From: Gluconacetobacter liquefaciens
GTDB lineage: Bacteria; Pseudomonadota; Alphaproteobacteria; Acetobacterales; Acetobacteraceae
Assembly: GCF_003350405.1 (NCBI RefSeq)
Contig: NZ_QQAW01000004.1
Coordinates: 248,001 to 312,000 of the forward strand
DNA: 64,000 nucleotides
Direction: 5' to 3'
Program-made: the position numbers and the translations under genes
In this document: positions 34,773-42,632 of the stretch, in pieces
How the letters are laid out: each line of letters opens with the position of its first letter
How positions within the stretch are numbered: the first letter of the stretch is position 1
Notes under the pieces: generated by a model
The model's database searches: none
Seen by the model: only the letters and a program-made list of their open reading frames with translations
Told to the model about the DNA's origin: nothing

Positions 34773-34814
34773 TGATAACATCGAACGACCATCGGCCCGT
34801 TTGACCGAGGTCAA
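34773..34814 (-). promoter_or_regulatory. FNR/FixK-type promoter of the pyruvate oxidoreductase operon
   Basis: TTGACCGAGGTCAA (34801-34814) is a perfect palindrome of the CRP/FNR type. Reading leftward, TTATCA at 34778-34773 fits a -10 element. Taking position -7 at 34773 gives a start at 34766, which centres the palindrome at exactly -41.5, the class II activator position. The site lies 200 bp before the first gene and divergence is absent, since the next gene (murQ) also runs leftward. Confidence 0.7.
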
Positions 34815-34884
34815 TTACGACAAATTTCTCTGATCTGTCATGAAGATGGCCGCCCCCTCCCGATGGAGGCAGAGACGCCCGCCG

Positions 34885-35796
34885 TCAGTGTCCCAGCACT
34901 GCCCGCAGATCACCACCATGCTGCCGGAGCGCCGCTTCGGCATCGGTCAGGCTCATGCCATGCCGGATCAGCACCGCCCGCTTGACGTTGCCGCCCGAGG
35001 CTTCCAGCGCGTCGGCAATCTGCTCGTCCGTGCCGCCGGCCAGCAGCCGCACCATCCGCGCCGCGCGTCTCTGCAATTTGGCATTGACCACACGCATATC
35101 CACCATCTGCCCGCGATAGGCATGGCCCAGCCGGACCATCAGCGCGGTCGAAAGCATGTTCAGCGCCGCCTTCTGCGCAGTACCCGCCTTCAGCCGCGTC
35201 GAGCCGGAAATAACCTCCGGCCCGGTCGGCAGCACAATCCCCAGTTCCGCCTCGCGCAACAGCCGTCCATCGGGATTCGATGCAACGCCCACCGTCAGCG
35301 CGCCGCACACCCGCGCGGCGGCGATCGCGGCGCAGGTATAGGGCGTGGCCCCGCTGGCGGCGATGCCCAGCACCACATCCTGCGGCCCCGGATCATGCGA
35401 CAGGATCTCGGCCCGGGCCGCCTCTTCCTGGTCCTCGGCCCCTTCCACGGATTCAAACAGCGCGGCCGGCCCTCCAGCCAGCATCAGCACCAGCCGGTCG
35501 CCCGGCCAGCCGAAGGTCGGCGTCAGTTCCACGCCATCCTGCAACCCGATGCGCCCCGACGTGCCGGCCCCGACATAGAACAGCCGCCCCCCGGCTCGCA
35601 GACCCGGCAGCGCGGCCTCGACCACCGCCTCCATCTGCGGCACGGCCGCCCGCACGATGGCCACCGCCGTCAACTGCGCCTCGGCCAGCGCATCAAGGAT
35701 CGCGCCGGTCGGCCAGAGATCGATCTCGGCATAGCGCGGGTCGCATTGTTCGGTGCCGATACCGGGCACGGGGGCGGAAAGCGGGCCTGTCGTCAT
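34885..35796 (-). CDS. murQ: N-acetylmuramic acid 6-phosphate etherase
   Basis: Started at 35796 (MTTGPLSAPVPGIGTEQCDP), because codons further upstream overlap the symporter gene; GAGAAG precedes it. The 303-residue SIS-fold protein has FYVGAGTSGRIGLQDGVELT, the sugar-phosphate loop, PTFGWPGDRLV, then LGIAASGATPYTCAAI in the second half, and a C-terminal UBA-like helical part. MurQ cleaves the lactyl ether of MurNAc-6-phosphate to GlcNAc-6-phosphate and lactate in peptidoglycan recycling. The upstream symporter, 8 bp away, may import the amino sugar. A MurNAc kinase or PTS gene is not in this window. Confidence 0.9.
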   Translation of the reverse strand: MTTGPLSAPVPGIGTEQCDPRYAEIDLWPTGAILDALAEAQLTAVAIVRAAVPQMEAVVEAALPGLRAGGRLFYVGAGTSGRIGLQDGVELTPTFGWPGDRLVLMLAGGPAALFESVEGAEDQEEAARAEILSHDPGPQDVVLGIAASGATPYTCAAIAAARVCGALTVGVASNPDGRLLREAELGIVLPTGPEVISGSTRLKAGTAQKAALNMLSTALMVRLGHAYRGQMVDMRVVNAKLQRRAARMVRLLAGGTDEQIADALEASGGNVKRAVLIRHGMSLTDAEAALRQHGGDLRAVLGH

Positions 35797-35803
35797 GGTC
35801 TGA

Positions 35804-37315
35804 TCACTTCTCGGCAACGGAATCCACCCCGCCTGCGACACGGGGCGAGGAAAACATCATGGAAAGGCAGGCCGGCACCAGCATCATCCCGATGCCGGCC
35901 GGAACCAGCCACGGAAAGGCGATCACCCACCCCACCCGCTGGGCCAGCATCATCAGCGCGGCCATGCCGGCCAGCGAGACCACAACCCCGAACGCCGCAT
36001 CACGCCCCCGGGCCGCCGGGCATAACATTCCGAACAGGAACGCCCCCAGCGTCGGCCCATAAGACCACCCGGCAACCGTCAAACCCAGGATGACCGCCGA
36101 TTGCGCCCCCTCACCCAACACCAGGGTCACGCCAACCAGCGCCACAGCCCAGAAGGCGGTCAACGCCCGGGCAGGAAACAGCGGCCCCGCCCGCCACGCA
36201 CAGACCGCTGCCAGACGGTCAAGAACCTGCGCCGGCACCGGTCCGAAATCGGTCAGGACAGAGCCGGCCATCGCATTGAGAGTCGCGGACAGCGACCCCA
36301 TGGTGGCGCTCAACACCCCCGCCACCAGCAGGCCGCTCAACCCGGCCGGCAGGCCGGTAACGATGAAATGCGGGAACAACTCGTCCGGTGAACGAAACCC
36401 CAGCGCCGACAGCGACGCCCCACCCGATCGTACCCACAACTGAACCCCGACCAGCGACAGCAACGTGAACAACACCCCCACCAGCACGGCACTGCCGATC
36501 AGCGCCATCCGCGCCGCCCGCAGGCTGCGGGCGGCCAGCAGCCGCTGAACCATCAACTGGTCGGTACCATGCGAGGCCACGGACAGGATCGTCCCACCCA
36601 GCAACGCGGCAGCAGGGGTGAACGGGTCGGTAAACCACCGTCCGCCGGGCCGGACGTGAAACAGAGCCAGCCGCCCGGCCTGCCAGGCGTCATGCCAGCC
36701 ATCGGCCCCGCTCCACAGAATGCCCACGCACAACGCGGCGCCGAACAGATAAATGACCAGTTGCACGCTGTCGGACCACACGACGGCCCGCAGGCCGCCG
36801 AACAGCGTATAGGCCAGCGTCACCGCCATGATCGCGACCAGCACCGTCCCCCGCCCCACCGGCAGGCCGGCATGGGTCAGCAGCCAGACCAGCGGCAACA
36901 TGCCGGCCAGCAGGCGCACCCCCTCCGCCACCAGCCGCGTCAGCAGGAAGGCCCCCGCAGCAATCCGCTGCACCCCATGCCCGAACCGGCGGCCAAGATA
37001 CTGGTAGGCGCTATTCATCCGCCCCTGAATATAAAGGGGAAGAAACCACACGGCCACGACCAGCCGCCCGATCAGATACCCCGCAGCAAGACCCGCGAAG
37101 ACCAGACCATTGGTGTAGCCCACACCCGGCACACTGATGAAGGTCAGGGTCGACGTCTCGGTCGCCACCAGCGACAGGCAGAGCGCCCACCAGGGCAGAT
37201 CATGATGCGCCGACAGGAAATCCCCCGCCGAGCGCCCCCGCCGCGCCATGGTCAGCGTAACGGCCAGCAGGATCACGAAATACAGGCAGGTCACGGTAAT
37301 GTCGGCAGGTCGCAT
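35804..37315 (-). CDS. Sodium:solute symporter (SSS family), murQ-linked
   Basis: A 503-residue protein with about 13 transmembrane helices. It has the SSS features SAGDFLSAHHDLPWWALCLS, ATETSTLTFISVPGVGYTNG in helix 2, YQYLGRRFG, and GGLRAVVWSDSVQLVIY in helix 5-6, the sodium-solute symporter signature region. The final region VAGWSYGPTLGAFLFGML matches sugar-type members. It is co-oriented with murQ and only 8 bp upstream, so uptake of a peptidoglycan-derived sugar or related compound is a sensible inference, not proven. Confidence 0.85.
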   Translation of the reverse strand: MRPADITVTCLYFVILLAVTLTMARRGRSAGDFLSAHHDLPWWALCLSLVATETSTLTFISVPGVGYTNGLVFAGLAAGYLIGRLVVAVWFLPLYIQGRMNSAYQYLGRRFGHGVQRIAAGAFLLTRLVAEGVRLLAGMLPLVWLLTHAGLPVGRGTVLVAIMAVTLAYTLFGGLRAVVWSDSVQLVIYLFGAALCVGILWSGADGWHDAWQAGRLALFHVRPGGRWFTDPFTPAAALLGGTILSVASHGTDQLMVQRLLAARSLRAARMALIGSAVLVGVLFTLLSLVGVQLWVRSGGASLSALGFRSPDELFPHFIVTGLPAGLSGLLVAGVLSATMGSLSATLNAMAGSVLTDFGPVPAQVLDRLAAVCAWRAGPLFPARALTAFWAVALVGVTLVLGEGAQSAVILGLTVAGWSYGPTLGAFLFGMLCPAARGRDAAFGVVVSLAGMAALMMLAQRVGWVIAFPWLVPAGIGMMLVPACLSMMFSSPRVAGGVDSVAEK

Positions 37316-37402
37316 AAGCCCCTCTGGCCGGCGAAAATCATGAAGCGCGCCCGGACGATCGCAGCATAACGGCGCGGCCGGACGCGAGAAAGTCCCAGCT
37401 TC

Positions 37403-37852
37403 TCAGAAAGGCTTGTACGGCAGGAACTTGCCGGAAATCGTGACATGCACCCGATCCCCCGCCGGATCGGCCTCACGCCCCACCTGCATGCGGAAATCGA
37501 TCGCGCTCATGATCCCGTCACCGAATTCCTCATGGATCAGTTCCTTCAGCGCCGGCCCGTAGACGCTGAGCATCTCATACCAGCGATAAAGCAGCGGATC
37601 GCTGGGCGCCCCACCGTCGAAACTGCCCTTGTACGGCACTGTGCACAACCAGGGCAGCGCGGTCTGGTCCAGTTCGAACAGACTGATAACAGTGCGCGCT
37701 TCCTCCTCGGAGAACACCATCTGCCCCAGGCAGGCGCAGGTGGTCCACTCCTTGCTGCGCCCGACCTGCCGGGCGATGTCGGCCCAGTTCAGTCCTTTGC
37801 GGACCCTGGCAATCACGATCGCCTCGGTCACGTCTTCCCGGCTGGTATACAT
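37403..37852 (-). CDS. cynS: Cyanate hydratase (cyanase)
   Basis: A 149-residue protein of normal length. The N-terminal helical domain (WADIARQVGRSKEWTTCACLG) resembles a DNA-binding fold. The C-terminal catalytic domain holds Arg90 and Glu93 in LYRWYEMLSVYG and Ser116 in GDGIMSAIDF, corresponding to Arg96, Glu99 and Ser122 of the E. coli enzyme. It converts cyanate and bicarbonate to ammonia and CO2 in the cytoplasm as a decamer. It follows an SSS symporter and a DUF3311 gene by 15 bp, so it is the last gene of that operon. No cynR or carbonic anhydrase gene is adjacent. Confidence 0.95.
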   Translation of the reverse strand: MYTSREDVTEAIVIARVRKGLNWADIARQVGRSKEWTTCACLGQMVFSEEEARTVISLFELDQTALPWLCTVPYKGSFDGGAPSDPLLYRWYEMLSVYGPALKELIHEEFGDGIMSAIDFRMQVGREADPAGDRVHVTISGKFLPYKPF

Positions 37853-37867
37853 GCATGCCTCCCCTGG

Positions 37868-39259
37868 TCAGGCGATATCGGAAACCGATCCTACGACGCG
37901 CTTCCGGCGTTCCGTCCACTGGATCGCAGCGGCCACCAGCAGATTGGCCACCAGACCGATCATCCCGGTATTGAGCCCGGCCGGCTGCAAACCTGCAAGC
38001 GCGCCCCCCATGGCCACCACATCGCCGACCACCAGCCCCGCCCCCAGCGCCCGGGCCGATAACGGCCAGCGCCAGACGATCGCGGCAACACCGGGAATAA
38101 ACTGCGACACGCCAAGATAATAGAAGCTGGTCAGCGTCACCATCAGGCCGGACAGATGTCCCGCCGCCAGGATCGAGAACAGCAGGTAACAGGCGATCAC
38201 CGCCTGCGCTCCGCGCCGCTGACCCGCATCCGAAAGACCATGCAGCAGGTTGCGCGATACCAGCGGGCCGATCGCAAGACAGGTGCCGGCCAGAATCACC
38301 AGCCCCGACAACGCGCAGGCACCGGCGGCCAGCCCGACCATCCAGTCCGGCAGCAGCGCGCCCGCCGCCACCATGAACACCGCATTGGGCGAAGGCACCG
38401 GCAACCCGGCCGACCGTGCATACAGTGCCACCAGATAGAGAAACGGAAACATGACCATGTAAAGCGGCATGACGATCTGGTTGCGGCGAACCGTCCGTGC
38501 CGAGCGCGCGGTGAACACGAAGGCAACCGTCTGGGGCGCGACACAGAACGCCACCGCCTGAAGCGGAATGGTGGAAAGCGCATAGACCTGGTCCCGCAGC
38601 GCCACCGGGTGGCCGGTCCATGCCACGGCCGGCAGATGCGCCATGCCTCCGGCCCGCAACGCGGCCAGCCCCACGACCGTCACCGCGATCAGCACCAAAC
38701 TGTCCTTGATCACCGAGACATAAGCCGGCGCGCGTATGCCCGAGAGCATGATCCAGACAAAGGTCAGGCCGGCGGCGGCGGTCGTCGTCCATTGCTCGGG
38801 CAGCGCCCAGTGAAACTGGTCGATGACGCGCAGCAGGCCGACAATCTGCAATTCGCCCATCGGCAGCAGGCACAGGATCGCGGTCAGCACCACCAGCCGT
38901 TCCAGACCCCGGCTGCCGAACCGAGCGCGGAACAGATCGGCCATGGTCAGGGCCTGACAATCCCGACCCGCCCGCCAGATCAGCGGATTAAGGAAATAAC
39001 CGACCGGATAGGCCAGCACGATATAGCTGAGGAACCAGATGATGAACGACGTACCGGCACTGTAAGCCGCCGACGGAAACCCCATGATGCTGCCGATGCT
39101 GTAGGTTTCCCCCACCGCCAGCATGAAGACCAGGATGCCGCCGAATTGCCCGGACGCTACGAAGAAATCCCGGCTGTCCTGATGCCCATGGCCACGTCGC
39201 GAGAACAGCGCCACCATGATGGACAGCAGAATGACCAGAAAGAAGATGATGCTAGCCAT
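37868..39259 (-). CDS. Sodium:solute symporter (SSS family), cynS-linked
   Basis: A 463-residue polytopic protein when started at MASIIFFLVILLSIMVALF (39259), with GGAGGGG just before; ATG at 39262 and GTG at 39271 are alternatives. SSS features are SRDFFVASGQFGGILVFMLA, GETYSIGSIMGFPSAAYSAG and WIMLSGIRAPAYVSVIKDS. It overlaps the DUF3311 gene by a few bases, the usual pairing of small DUF3311 proteins with SSS permeases, and lies directly upstream of cynS. Uptake of cyanate, urea-like or carboxylate substrates is possible; the sequence does not decide. Confidence 0.85.
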   Translation of the reverse strand: MASIIFFLVILLSIMVALFSRRGHGHQDSRDFFVASGQFGGILVFMLAVGETYSIGSIMGFPSAAYSAGTSFIIWFLSYIVLAYPVGYFLNPLIWRAGRDCQALTMADLFRARFGSRGLERLVVLTAILCLLPMGELQIVGLLRVIDQFHWALPEQWTTTAAAGLTFVWIMLSGIRAPAYVSVIKDSLVLIAVTVVGLAALRAGGMAHLPAVAWTGHPVALRDQVYALSTIPLQAVAFCVAPQTVAFVFTARSARTVRRNQIVMPLYMVMFPFLYLVALYARSAGLPVPSPNAVFMVAAGALLPDWMVGLAAGACALSGLVILAGTCLAIGPLVSRNLLHGLSDAGQRRGAQAVIACYLLFSILAAGHLSGLMVTLTSFYYLGVSQFIPGVAAIVWRWPLSARALGAGLVVGDVVAMGGALAGLQPAGLNTGMIGLVANLLVAAAIQWTERRKRVVGSVSDIA

Positions 39260-39455
39260 CATCCCCTCCACGATCGAACGCCAGCCAGACGACGACCATG
39301 CACAGCGAGGTCAGGACGAACCAGCCGAACAGCCAGCACACCACCAGCGGCACGCCGAAGATCAGCAGGCGGCTTGAACTCAGGATGGGCAGTAACAGCA
39401 CGATCCCCGCGAACGGCACCCCCACGCCCACGCCGACACGCCAGACATCTCTCAT
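39252..39455 (-). CDS. DUF3311-type small membrane protein
   Basis: A 67-residue protein starting MRDVWRVGVGVGVPFAGIVL at 39455, with two transmembrane helices (VPFAGIVLLLPILSS and LVVCWLFGWFVLTSLCMVVV) and an acidic C-terminus. The reading frame extends far upstream but only antisense to the next gene, so the internal ATG is the true start. Small proteins of this kind are coupled to SSS symporters as an accessory subunit, which matches the overlap with the symporter gene. Confidence 0.8.
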   Translation of the reverse strand: MRDVWRVGVGVGVPFAGIVLLLPILSSSRLLIFGVPLVVCWLFGWFVLTSLCMVVVWLAFDRGGDDG

Positions 39456-39611
39456 GCTGCCCCCGATCGATCGTAGTTTCAGTGTGGTGTCCTCCCTTGC
39501 GATCTCGTTCCGTTTCCAGTCATGGCACACAGTAGTCTGCCAGTATGCTCTCCATCCGCCCATCCCCATCTCACGCGCCTGAACACCCGATCGCCCAAGG
39601 TCCCTTCCCCA
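39456..39611. promoter_or_regulatory. Divergent promoter region, cynS operon and aminopeptidase gene
   Basis: This 156-bp gap separates the DUF3311 start from the peptidase start. No clear palindrome or box was identified, and no further gene is visible. Confidence 0.3.
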
Positions 39612-40736
39612 ATGAAAAGACGCATGTTTCTCGGCCTCACGGCCACGCTGCCCATGCTGGCAACCCGCAGGACAGGAGCCCGTGCAGACGAGGGCACCCC
39701 GCTGCATCCCGGCCCCGGCTATGTCGGCCCCACCAACCTCATCACCGATGTCACCGGCCTGACGGTCGGCGAGGCGCATGACACCAGATCCCGCACCGGG
39801 GTCACGGTCATCCTGCCCGACCAGCGGGTGGCCTGCGCGGTGGACGTGCGCGGCGGCGGCCCCGGCACGCGCGAGACCGATGCACTCACGGCCGGCAATC
39901 TGGTGCGCAGCGTCGACGCCATCGTGCTGTCCGGCGGCTCGGTCTACGGGCTGGGCTCGGCCGACGGCGTCGCCGCCTGGCTGGGCGCGCGCGGACGCGG
40001 CTTCTCCATGACGAAGCAACCCGGCGTGCCGCCCTCGCCCATCGTCCCCACCGCGATCCTGTTCGATCTCGCCAACGGCGGCGACAAGCACTGGGGCCTC
40101 AATCCGCCCTATCGTGACCTGGCATTGAAGGCCATGGACCACCCGTCCCGCAGCGTCACCCTCGGCACCGCTGGCGCAGGCTATGGGGCGCAGGCCGGCG
40201 CGCTCAAGGGGGGCCTGGGCTCGGCCTCATTCGTCACCGCCGACGGGCTGACCATCGGCGCGCTGGTAGCGGTCAACAGCCTCGGCTCGGTGGTCGTACC
40301 GGGCACACGCCATTTCTGGGCCGGCCCTTTCGAAATAGGCCGCGAATTCGGCGGATTGGGCGCCAGCGCCGCCCATGTCGATCCCGAGGATTGGGGCCGG
40401 GCCAAACTCAACCCGGCTGCCCGCGCCAACACCACCATTGCCTGCATCGCCACCGATGCCGATATCGATGCCGACGACCTCAAGCGCGTAGCCATGATGG
40501 CACAGGACGGCCTGGCCCGCGCGATCCGCCCGGTCCACTCCCCCTTCGATGGCGATGTCATTTTCGCGCTGTCCACAGGCCACCACTCGCTTCCCCCCGG
40601 CCCGCGTCCGCTCCATGTCGCCCGGCTGGGCGCATTGGCAGCCGATGTGCTGGCCCGCGCAGTCGCACGCGGCGTCTACGAGGCTAACCTGCCCCCAGAC
40701 ATGGACGGACCGACCTGGAAAAGCCTGCCGGGATGA
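39612..40736 (+). CDS. P1 (S58) family aminopeptidase/esterase, DmpA-like, exported
   Basis: Started at 39612 (MKRRMFLGLTATLPMLA), giving a Tat-type signal (KRRMFLG) and 374 residues; an ATG at 39522 would add unrelated residues. The core shows ITDVTGLTVGEAHD at the N-terminus of the mature protein, AVDVRGGGPGTRETDAL, VLSGGSVYGLGSADGVAAWL and ANTTIACIATDADID, where the first residue of the small chain is made by autocleavage in this N-terminal-nucleophile family. Relatives release N-terminal amino acids or beta-peptides. Periplasmic location is inferred from the signal. It is convergent with the DUF1348 gene. Confidence 0.88.
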   Translation: MKRRMFLGLTATLPMLATRRTGARADEGTPLHPGPGYVGPTNLITDVTGLTVGEAHDTRSRTGVTVILPDQRVACAVDVRGGGPGTRETDALTAGNLVRSVDAIVLSGGSVYGLGSADGVAAWLGARGRGFSMTKQPGVPPSPIVPTAILFDLANGGDKHWGLNPPYRDLALKAMDHPSRSVTLGTAGAGYGAQAGALKGGLGSASFVTADGLTIGALVAVNSLGSVVVPGTRHFWAGPFEIGREFGGLGASAAHVDPEDWGRAKLNPAARANTTIACIATDADIDADDLKRVAMMAQDGLARAIRPVHSPFDGDVIFALSTGHHSLPPGPRPLHVARLGALAADVLARAVARGVYEANLPPDMDGPTWKSLPG

Positions 40737-40763
40737 GGAACAGGCAGGCGCTCTCACCCACGG

Positions 40764-41228
40764 TCACAATCCAAGCTCACTGAGCGACGGATGATCATCG
40801 GGCCGCCTGCCGGACGGCCAGTGGAATTTTCGGTCTTCCTCCCGGATAGCCAGATCGTTGATCGAGGCGATCCGCCGACGCATCAACCCGTCCGTGCCGA
40901 ATTCCCAGTTCTCGTTGCCGTACGAGCGATACCACTGGCCACCGCCATCATGCCACTCATAGGCAAAGCGAACGGCCATCCGGTCGTCGGCATAGGCCCA
41001 GACTTCCTTGATCAACCGGTAATCCTGTTCCCTCTCCCACTTGCGCTGCAGGAACACCACGATCTCCTCGCGCCCCTGGATGAATTCGGCCCGGTTCCGC
41101 CACCGGCAATCCGGCGCATAAGCCAGCGACACGCGCTGCGGATCCCGACTGTTCCATGCATCTTCGGCCAGTCGGGCCTTCTGCCGCGCCGTTTCGGCCG
41201 TAAAGGGAGGAAACGGTGGAAGAGGCAT
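40764..41228 (-). CDS. DUF1348 (NTF2/SnoaL-like) protein
   Basis: Start at 41228 ([20 protein letters not shown]) is chosen because similarity begins there; upstream codons look non-coding. The 154-residue product has an NTF2-like alpha-plus-beta fold pattern with [54 protein letters not shown] and [20 protein letters not shown], the typical DUF1348 end. Function of this family is unknown. It lies 70 bp downstream of the PhyH gene on the same strand and may share its transcript. Confidence 0.85.
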   Translation of the reverse strand: MPLPPFPPFTAETARQKARLAEDAWNSRDPQRVSLAYAPDCRWRNRAEFIQGREEIVVFLQRKWEREQDYRLIKEVWAYADDRMAVRFAYEWHDGGGQWYRSYGNENWEFGTDGLMRRRIASINDLAIREEDRKFHWPSGRRPDDHPSLSELGL

Positions 41229-41298
41229 TGCATTTTTCCTGGCAATGAACAGTGATATGTGCCGAATTACGGTACAGAAACCCGCCCAGGAAGCAAGC

Positions 41299-42423
41299 CT
41301 ACCGGCGCACGATCCGCCGGAGCATATGTGCACTCACCTGTCCGAACCAACCCGGCACGCCGGGGGCAATATGCAGCATCTCATGCCCTCCCACGTCGCG
41401 GTCGAAGGCGCCGACATTGCCGCGCTTCCGCCAGACATGCACCCCGAACCCGCTTTCCTCCAGCCAGTCATGGAACGCCCACATCACGGATGCACGGCGC
41501 CGACCGATCGCCCGGATGCGCCACAGATCAATCAAGGGCGCAAAGAAGGGATTGCCCCGTTCATACGCCCAAATCTCCACCCGAATACCCGGCTGCGCGC
41601 TGACACCTCGCGCATGAAAGCCGCCTGTGTCGGCGACGATCAACGTATTGGCGGGCACGGCCACGGCGCGCGGGGCCGCGTAGCCCATCGCAGCGATCGC
41701 ATCTGCGTCGACACGGAAAGATCCGCGTCCGCTCAGACGATCGCCGGAACCTGCCGCCTCCAGGCTCATCCGCTTTTCCCAGGCCTGCCGCGCCGGGTTC
41801 AGCCGATGCGATCCGGGAACGTACACAAAGGGGCCACTCTCATCCGCCGTCTCGGTGAGGGTGAACCATGCCTTGACGGTAGGGTGGAACGTATCGGCAT
41901 GAAACTGAAGCTGCGGATCGGGGTCGCCGGTAACGGCATGAGGCAGAATCGTCTGGACATAATAAAGTGGCTCACAATCCCGGCTGCCAGCCAGCCGGAT
42001 CAGCCGTCCCAGAAGCGGCAGGTCCAGCAACCGTCGCACGCCGGGCATGCGGGTCAGAACACAGGGTTCCAGCGCGATGCGACGCGTCACCGTATCGCCC
42101 TGAATGGTCTCACGCGCTTCCCCGCGATACTGCCGGACATCCTCCAGAATCTGCCTGAACATCTCCGCCGGCAGGAAATCGCGGATAACGACAAATCCGT
42201 CGCGATCGAACTCGGCGAGTAGATGCGGAGGAATCCCGCGCTTCAGCCGCCGCCGCCGCCAGGCAGCAGCCCGATGGGCCAGACTCTGGCGCACCACGTG
42301 CAGGCCCGTCTCATTCAGCCGGCGGCTAGCGATCAAGGGATTGTCGCGAAAGGATTTCGTGCCGGTGAAAAGCTGAAATACCCACACGGGATAGGTCAGA
42401 ACAGTCTTGATGATCTTATGCAT
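41299..42423 (-). CDS. Phytanoyl-CoA dioxygenase (PhyH) family protein
   Basis: Started at 42423 ([19 protein letters not shown]) for 374 residues. The double-stranded beta-helix core begins at [19 protein letters not shown] (about 90). [18 protein letters not shown] carries the H-x-D iron ligands, [20 protein letters not shown] follows, and [18 protein letters not shown] provides the distal His and Arg for 2-oxoglutarate. It should therefore be a non-haem Fe(II)/2-oxoglutarate oxygenase. The substrate is unknown. GCATCAT/ATGATGC inverted repeats lie upstream at 42506. Confidence 0.85.
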   Translation of the reverse strand: MHKIIKTVLTYPVWVFQLFTGTKSFRDNPLIASRRLNETGLHVVRQSLAHRAAAWRRRRLKRGIPPHLLAEFDRDGFVVIRDFLPAEMFRQILEDVRQYRGEARETIQGDTVTRRIALEPCVLTRMPGVRRLLDLPLLGRLIRLAGSRDCEPLYYVQTILPHAVTGDPDPQLQFHADTFHPTVKAWFTLTETADESGPFVYVPGSHRLNPARQAWEKRMSLEAAGSGDRLSGRGSFRVDADAIAAMGYAAPRAVAVPANTLIVADTGGFHARGVSAQPGIRVEIWAYERGNPFFAPLIDLWRIRAIGRRRASVMWAFHDWLEESGFGVHVWRKRGNVGAFDRDVGGHEMLHIAPGVPGWFGQVSAHMLRRIVRR

Positions 42424-42505
42424 AATATCCGGTCGGCCATAACGGCGAAGGAACGCTCCCCGTCTCCTGAAGTTGCAGTCTCGCTGCACCACGCAAGATG
42501 CAATA

Positions 42506-42525
42506 GCATCATCAGAATATGATGC
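42506..42525. promoter_or_regulatory. Inverted repeat upstream of the PhyH gene
   Basis: Perfect 7-bp arms GCATCAT and ATGATGC with a 6-bp centre lie 83 bp before the PhyH start, in a stretch with further ATGCA motifs (42488, 42520, 42543). It could be an operator. The whole gap 42424-42632 otherwise shows no gene. Confidence 0.4.
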
Positions 42526-42632
42526 AAAATCGTGCGCTAATGCACTTGAATCATGAAAGAAATTTCCACCAGAAAAACGACGCACCCAGGCGCGATCCCG
42601 CCCCGTTCCTCCTCACCGACCCTGCATGCCGA

